Of a stretch of 64,000 nt of DNA, positions 59,013-64,000 are shown piece after piece. The notes under the pieces were generated by a model. That model was given only the letters and a program-made list of their open reading frames with translations. It had not been told where the DNA came from and ran no database searches. The position numbers were made by a program, and so were the translations under genes. Where the stretch lies: assembly GCA_031267755.1 (NCBI GenBank), contig JAIRYP010000015.1, positions 1 to 64,000 of the forward strand, given 5' to 3'. The DNA is from Clostridiales bacterium (GTDB lineage: Bacteria > Bacillota > Clostridia > Monoglobales > JAIRYP01). Each line of letters starts with the position of its first letter. The stretch's first letter is position 1.

Positions 59013-60833
59013 ATGTTAGCAAAATATGGCTCAAGATTAGCAACTTATTTTGATTTTTTTTTAGAAGATAAAGAGAAATTTTTTTGTGAGAAGTTTGTAC
59101 GATTTGATGGCAGTGGTGATCATGGGGCTGTGGATGATTTGTTAGACCTTAGCTCTCCTCCTCAAACTTTTACGCCAACTAAATCAAACGATCTTTCAGA
59201 TGAATTTGAAGTGTTTGGCGACAGATCAGAAGCACAACAACCTTCTGAATCACTGATTCAAGATAGAGTACCAGAGGTGGAAGGACCTGAAAGAACTGGG
59301 CCTTTGTACCAAATAAGAGCAGGGACAGACAAAAAACCAAGAAGAGTGAGAGATGCTACTGGAGAAAAAATTCCTATAGTTACAGTTGCAGATAAGGATA
59401 AAGAAGAGCACGAGGGAGCAGTAAAATTTTTTCTTGAGACAGTTGGTATGAATTCAGAATTATCTTCAAAATTTACTAGTGATTCTTTTGGTTTAGATAT
59501 GCGCACTCCCGAAGGGCAAGCGTTTTATGCTGCTATTGAAGGAAGTGGTTTAAGTCATTTAGTGGTTGGTGAAGGAGAACGACTTTGCGTTAATGCAATT
59601 AAGTTAAAAAGAGAGATTGAAAAAGACACCACATTGGATACTTTTAGAACAGCATATAGATCAGCAAAAGAAAATATACAATCGAGTTTTGAACAATCGG
59701 AAGCAACAGAAGCTGGTCAAAAAATTGCACAAAGGATACAATATTTAAATGATGTAGTAGAATTTCATGATGCTTGTGAAGAATTAGCAAGACTAAAAAA
59801 AGGAGCTCCTGGAGCATTTTCACATGATAGTAAGGAAGTAGAAAGAAGCAGAGAAGGTATTGAAAGAGTAAAAGCAAAAATTAGAAAAATAAATGAAAGA
59901 TTACGAATTCCTATTCGCGCGGGTCGCAAAATTGGGACATTTTGTCTTCGTATTTCTAAAGAAACCGCTACAGAAGAAATGAAAATGTGGAAAAGTGTTC
60001 AGAAACGTCTTGAATTTTGTCCTGAATTAGCACAAAACAAAGAATTTTTAAGTGTTTCAAAGCTTAATTCTCATGAAAGAGGTACTACATTTAATAATTT
60101 TACACATAATCCATATGATATTTCAGCTAGTTTATATGAATCTTTCATAGAAGTTTTAGAAAAGCAAGATAAAAAGCGAGTTGTAAAAAAACAAGAAGTG
60201 GCTGAAGCAAAAGGCGAAAAAGGTGTAGGACGTTCATACAATAAAAGTGTGGAAGCAGTTCAAAAAGCAGAGAATATTGCTCATGATTTAGCTCGATGGG
60301 GAAGACCTTCAGACAAACCTAAATACATTTTTTGCGAAAAACTTATAGAAGAAGCGAATTTAGAAGAAGAAGCTTTTAAAAGAGAGTGGGCTAAAAGTTT
60401 AAATATTAAAGATTGTGAAAATATGGATGTAGAAGGTTTAACTAAAGCTTTAAAAGACAGAGGAATTAGCCCTCAGCAACAAAATAATGGATATTTAAGA
60501 TATATGGAAAATCTTGATAAAACAGTTAAAAAAGTGGAAAGTATGAGTGTATCCAAATTCAAACAATGTTTGAGTGAAGGTACTCTTTGGGGAGAAGCTA
60601 AGCCCGTTAATGAAGGACCAGACAAAGAGAAAGGCATGCTTGAAAAGCTTAAGGAAAAATTTGAATTGGCCCGTATTAAAGTTTGTGAAGCTCTTGGTAT
60701 TAATGCACAAAGCAGAGAAGCAGTTTCATTTGCTGATAAATTAGCTGGCAAAAAAGCACAAGAGCAAGCGCTTACAACATTTCCTGAAAAAAAACCTGCA
60801 AAAGCAAGAAAAACTAGAGGTCGACAAGCATGA
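59013..60833 (+). CDS. Family member 4 (divergent; helical, C-terminal LTTFP plus basic tail)
   Basis: RBS aaaggag. C-terminal region MLEKLKEKFELARIKVCEALGI...AVSFADKLAGKKAQEQALTTFPEKKPAKARKTRGRQA parallels members 1-3. Confidence 0.82.
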   Translation: MLAKYGSRLATYFDFFLEDKEKFFCEKFVRFDGSGDHGAVDDLLDLSSPPQTFTPTKSNDLSDEFEVFGDRSEAQQPSESLIQDRVPEVEGPERTGPLYQIRAGTDKKPRRVRDATGEKIPIVTVADKDKEEHEGAVKFFLETVGMNSELSSKFTSDSFGLDMRTPEGQAFYAAIEGSGLSHLVVGEGERLCVNAIKLKREIEKDTTLDTFRTAYRSAKENIQSSFEQSEATEAGQKIAQRIQYLNDVVEFHDACEELARLKKGAPGAFSHDSKEVERSREGIERVKAKIRKINERLRIPIRAGRKIGTFCLRISKETATEEMKMWKSVQKRLEFCPELAQNKEFLSVSKLNSHERGTTFNNFTHNPYDISASLYESFIEVLEKQDKKRVVKKQEVAEAKGEKGVGRSYNKSVEAVQKAENIAHDLARWGRPSDKPKYIFCEKLIEEANLEEEAFKREWAKSLNIKDCENMDVEGLTKALKDRGISPQQQNNGYLRYMENLDKTVKKVESMSVSKFKQCLSEGTLWGEAKPVNEGPDKEKGMLEKLKEKFELARIKVCEALGINAQSREAVSFADKLAGKKAQEQALTTFPEKKPAKARKTRGRQA

Positions 60834-60942
60834 TAGTAAATTATTTTAGCAAATTCTAAATCCAAAGCATAAATTGTGCTTACCTACAAATAATACAGTA
60901 GAATGTGGAATGAATTAGTTAAAACGCGGTAGGTGAGGATAA

Positions 60943-62397
60943 TTGACTTCTTCTGAAAAGATAAATGCATTTGATTCAAAAATTCAGGAAATAAGTTGTG
61001 AAGCGCTTCAGAAACTGTTTAGTTTTGCATGGGATAATAAAATTTTTTCTACATCTGTTGAATCAAATTATAAAAAAAATTTTGAAGGAATTGATTTTGA
61101 AAATTTTGTTTCTAAAGTTAATATTTCAGAAAAGCAGCTTAAGTTAATTAAAACTAAACTTTTGAATGGTTCTAAAATCGTCAATGTAATAAAAGAGTTT
61201 TGTAACAAGTGTAAATCTAAAGGATATGTTGTAACTGGACAATGCCAGGCCTGTACCGCTAGATATTGTTCGTCAAGTTGTAAGTTTGATGCTGTATATT
61301 TTGATGAAAATTCAAAATCTCATATTGATCCATCAAAGTGCAAGAGTTGTAGTGCATGTTCGAAGGCGTGTCCGTACGGTGCTATAATAAGTTTAAAACG
61401 TCCTTGTCAGCTTGCGTGTAAAGTGGATGCAATTTCTGCTGAACAAGGGGAAGTTGTAAATATTGATGAAGAAAAATGCGTATCTTGTGGCGCATGTGTG
61501 AGACGATGTCCTTTTGGTGCAATTGTTGATTCAACTTTTGCACTGAATGTTATAGATATGATTAAAAAAGGTGACAATAATAAAAATTATAAGGTTCATG
61601 CGCTTGTTGCACCGAGTATAGTTGGACAATTTAGCTATGCAAAACTTGGACAAGTTGTAGCAGCAATTAAGCATCTTGGATTTTTTAAAGTCCATGAAAC
61701 TGCAGTTGGTGCTGATATGACTGCTTTTTTTGAGGCTAAAGAATTAGCTGAAACTGAAAAACTTTTGTTAAGTTCTTGTTGCCCAGCATTTGTAAGTCAA
61801 GTCGAAAAACATCATCCTAATTTGAAAAAATATGTTTCAAAAACGCCAACGCCTATGGCTATGATTGGAAAATTGATTAAAGAAAAAGATAAAGACGCAA
61901 AGTGCATTTTTATTGGACCATGCATTGCAAAGAAAAATGAATTTAGGAAATCAGAAATTGCTGATTTTATAGATTCAGTGTTAACATACGAAGAATTAGA
62001 GGCTTTGTTTATAAGCAGGAATATTAATGTAACTGAACTTGACGAAGAAGTTTTAAATGGCGGAACGTATTTTGGAAGGGTTTTTGCAAGAAGTGGAGGT
62101 TTGTCTGAAGCTGTTGTACAAGGTTTGAAAGAAAACGAAAAGTCTGATTTTCAAGTGAAATCGATTGCATGTAGTGGAATTGAAGAGTGTAAAATTGCGC
62201 TTATGAAGGCTAAAAATGATTCGTTTGATAGTAATTTTGTCGAAGGAATGGCTTGTGTGGGTGGATGTGTTGGAGGCCCAGCTTGTTTGAATCGTAAAAA
62301 TAAAAATAAAAAAGATGTCGATGATCATGGCTCAACTTCGGTAGTGAAGTTTATGAAAGATTCATTTGATAATTTTAATAAAGAAAATTTTAATTAA
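60943..62397 (+). CDS. Monomeric [FeFe]-hydrogenase-like protein with two-cluster ferredoxin domain
   Basis: CKSCSACSKACPYGA and CVSCGACVRRCPFGA [4Fe-4S] motifs; H-cluster-like L1 SSCCPAFV, L2 GPCIAKKNE, L3 EGMACVGGCVGGPA. TTG start after aggtgagg. Confidence 0.88.
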   Translation: MTSSEKINAFDSKIQEISCEALQKLFSFAWDNKIFSTSVESNYKKNFEGIDFENFVSKVNISEKQLKLIKTKLLNGSKIVNVIKEFCNKCKSKGYVVTGQCQACTARYCSSSCKFDAVYFDENSKSHIDPSKCKSCSACSKACPYGAIISLKRPCQLACKVDAISAEQGEVVNIDEEKCVSCGACVRRCPFGAIVDSTFALNVIDMIKKGDNNKNYKVHALVAPSIVGQFSYAKLGQVVAAIKHLGFFKVHETAVGADMTAFFEAKELAETEKLLLSSCCPAFVSQVEKHHPNLKKYVSKTPTPMAMIGKLIKEKDKDAKCIFIGPCIAKKNEFRKSEIADFIDSVLTYEELEALFISRNINVTELDEEVLNGGTYFGRVFARSGGLSEAVVQGLKENEKSDFQVKSIACSGIEECKIALMKAKNDSFDSNFVEGMACVGGCVGGPACLNRKNKNKKDVDDHGSTSVVKFMKDSFDNFNKENFN

Positions 62398-62483
62398 TAT
62401 TTTTTATAATTTTAATTTTATTTTTGAAAAAATTGTTGTATAATAGCGTTTGGTTAATTTTTATTTTAATGGGGGTATTAAAA

Positions 62484-64000
62484 ATGAATAAAGAGATAAT
62501 AAATTCAATGAGAGTATTACAGGAAAAACGAAAAGCGGTGGAAGCAGCTGCTGCAATTTTAAGAGCTGATGAAGAAAGATTGAAAGCTTATATTGGGCGT
62601 TTTGATGAGGAAGAACAAAAAATATTTAATTCAATAGATAATTTTGGTTCAGCAATAAAATTTTTTGATTTTTACAAATTACTTTCACAAGAAAGAAAGT
62701 CATATCAGGAATATATCGATAAGTTAGTTGATGATATAAACGTTTGTCTTGAAAAACGTGAAGCATTGTTAAAAGAAATTGAAAAGACTAAAGATAAGAG
62801 CGAAAAAAAATCATTAGAAAAAATTTTACAATTGCTAGACAATGATTTAGTTGGATTAAGAAAAAAGTTATCGGAAACAAAAGAGTCTCTTGATAAGTTA
62901 ACGCCTATTTTAGTGTGTTCAGAAGAACAGAAAGATAAATATGAACAAGGAAGAGCGATTTATGCTGAAGATATCAAGAATTTTACAAATATTTTAAGAG
63001 AATTGGGTTCGGAAGATATAGTAAAATTAGAGATTGATAAAACATATTTCAAAAATAGTTTGTTTTCTTTATTTAAAAAAACCCTTACTAATGAATTCGA
63101 GCTTGGTTCGAATTCTAGAGATTCTTTAGAAGATGTTATTAAGGGTACAATAAAAATTTGTTTTGAAGATTTATCATTGGATCATACAGAAGAAAATGAA
63201 AAAATGTTTAAAGAATTTGGAGAATCTTTTTTGCATCTTTGGAATCAATTTTTTCCTGAAGGGGAGGAAGTACTTCACAATTCTTTGGATTTTGATAAAT
63301 CGCAACAACTGAATGATGAAGTTTTTTATATAGAATCTGATTTCAAAAATGGTAAAGATGGTGATTTAAAAGATGATTTTGATAATGAAATTTTAAAGAG
63401 AACAAAAATAGTACATTTTAATAGAAATTGTTTAGTTTCCGGAATTTTTGCTGATATGGACGTAAGTATGTCAGAAAGAACTTATTATTTTCTTACTGAT
63501 AATGTAAGAGGTTATAGAGATTTATTGTCAGATAGGCGGCATTCATTGTTATTAAAATTTAAAAAAAGTGATTTATTTTTAGAAAATTTCAATGATCCCT
63601 TCGATCCAAATCCGTGTATTGAAGCGCTTAAAGCAACTGAAGGTTTAAAATTTGAAGAAGTTAAATTTGAAGAAGGAGAATTATCAAAAGTTGGTAGTTA
63701 TTGCGCCACTGGTTTTGGTGTTGCTGGTGTTGGTGCAGGAACTGCGGCTTTAATACTGTTTATTTTAGGAGGGCCTTTGGCACTGCCTGCAATAATCTTG
63801 CTGGGGTCTACGATTGGTTTAGGTGGAGCCTCATTTGCTTCGTCAATTGCACAAACATCTGTTAATAAAGATTTTAAAGAACAAAAAGAAGTGGATAGAG
63901 TTGCTTATGATGCTAAGTTTTATTTAGGACAAGGTTCACCTGCAGTTACTGATATGCCATCTTCTTCTACAGTTGAACCTAAGCCTCCTCAAGTGGATGC
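62484..64000 (+). CDS. Hypothetical helical protein with Gly-rich TM hairpin and Pro-rich segment, truncated by window end
   Basis: Manually read open frame from ATG 62484 (MNKEIINSMRVLQEKRKAVEAAAAILRADEERLK...), no stop to 64000; absent from the ORF track. Contains GVAGVGAGTAALILFILGGPLALPAIILLGSTIGLGG and ends ...SSSTVEPKPPQVDA. Confidence 0.8.
   Translation, partial: MNKEIINSMRVLQEKRKAVEAAAAILRADEERLKAYIGRFDEEEQKIFNSIDNFGSAIKFFDFYKLLSQERKSYQEYIDKLVDDINVCLEKREALLKEIEKTKDKSEKKSLEKILQLLDNDLVGLRKKLSETKESLDKLTPILVCSEEQKDKYEQGRAIYAEDIKNFTNILRELGSEDIVKLEIDKTYFKNSLFSLFKKTLTNEFELGSNSRDSLEDVIKGTIKICFEDLSLDHTEENEKMFKEFGESFLHLWNQFFPEGEEVLHNSLDFDKSQQLNDEVFYIESDFKNGKDGDLKDDFDNEILKRTKIVHFNRNCLVSGIFADMDVSMSERTYYFLTDNVRGYRDLLSDRRHSLLLKFKKSDLFLENFNDPFDPNPCIEALKATEGLKFEEVKFEEGELSKVGSYCATGFGVAGVGAGTAALILFILGGPLALPAIILLGSTIGLGGASFASSIAQTSVNKDFKEQKEVDRVAYDAKFYLGQGSPAVTDMPSSSTVEPKPPQVD

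Overview
This is an AT-rich bacterial window, and the gene content points to a Firmicutes/Clostridia-like organism. Supporting genes include CdaA/CdaR, SpoIIAA/SpoIIAB, an LCP protein, an SLH-domain protein, UppS/Frr/PyrH, GlyRS and an [FeFe]-hydrogenase-like protein. From about 0.5 to 51.9 kb it is mostly housekeeping genes: proS, holA, a comEC split into two ORFs, murA, murG, initiator tRNA-Met, tRNA-Leu(UAA), eno, sod, glyS, dnaN-gyrB, asnS, gap, typA, carAB, topA, dprA, dxs, uppS, frr and pyrH. From about 52 kb to the window end, gene content and strand bias change. Here sits an island of large, apparently lineage-specific, tandem same-strand proteins: at least four full genes, plus a fifth open to the window edge that the ORF track omits. 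Several share a near-identical N-terminal peptide (MLIKYxLKCSxIRQAA), variable helical modules joined by Pro/Ala-rich linkers or acidic repeats, a conserved C-terminal domain, and a terminal L-[TIV]-x-F-P plus basic-tail motif. An unlinked small protein (44586-45065, minus) ends in the same kind of motif (LTKFP...QKKSIRKN). This looks like an undescribed family of possibly exported or host-interaction proteins, and it is the main candidate for a novel system. Other leads are a catalytically degenerate AsnA (aspartate-ammonia ligase) homolog, a spoIIAA-spoIIAB pair with no adjacent sigF, and retained competence genes. All identifications come from reading the sequence and from remembered family motifs; no database search was run.
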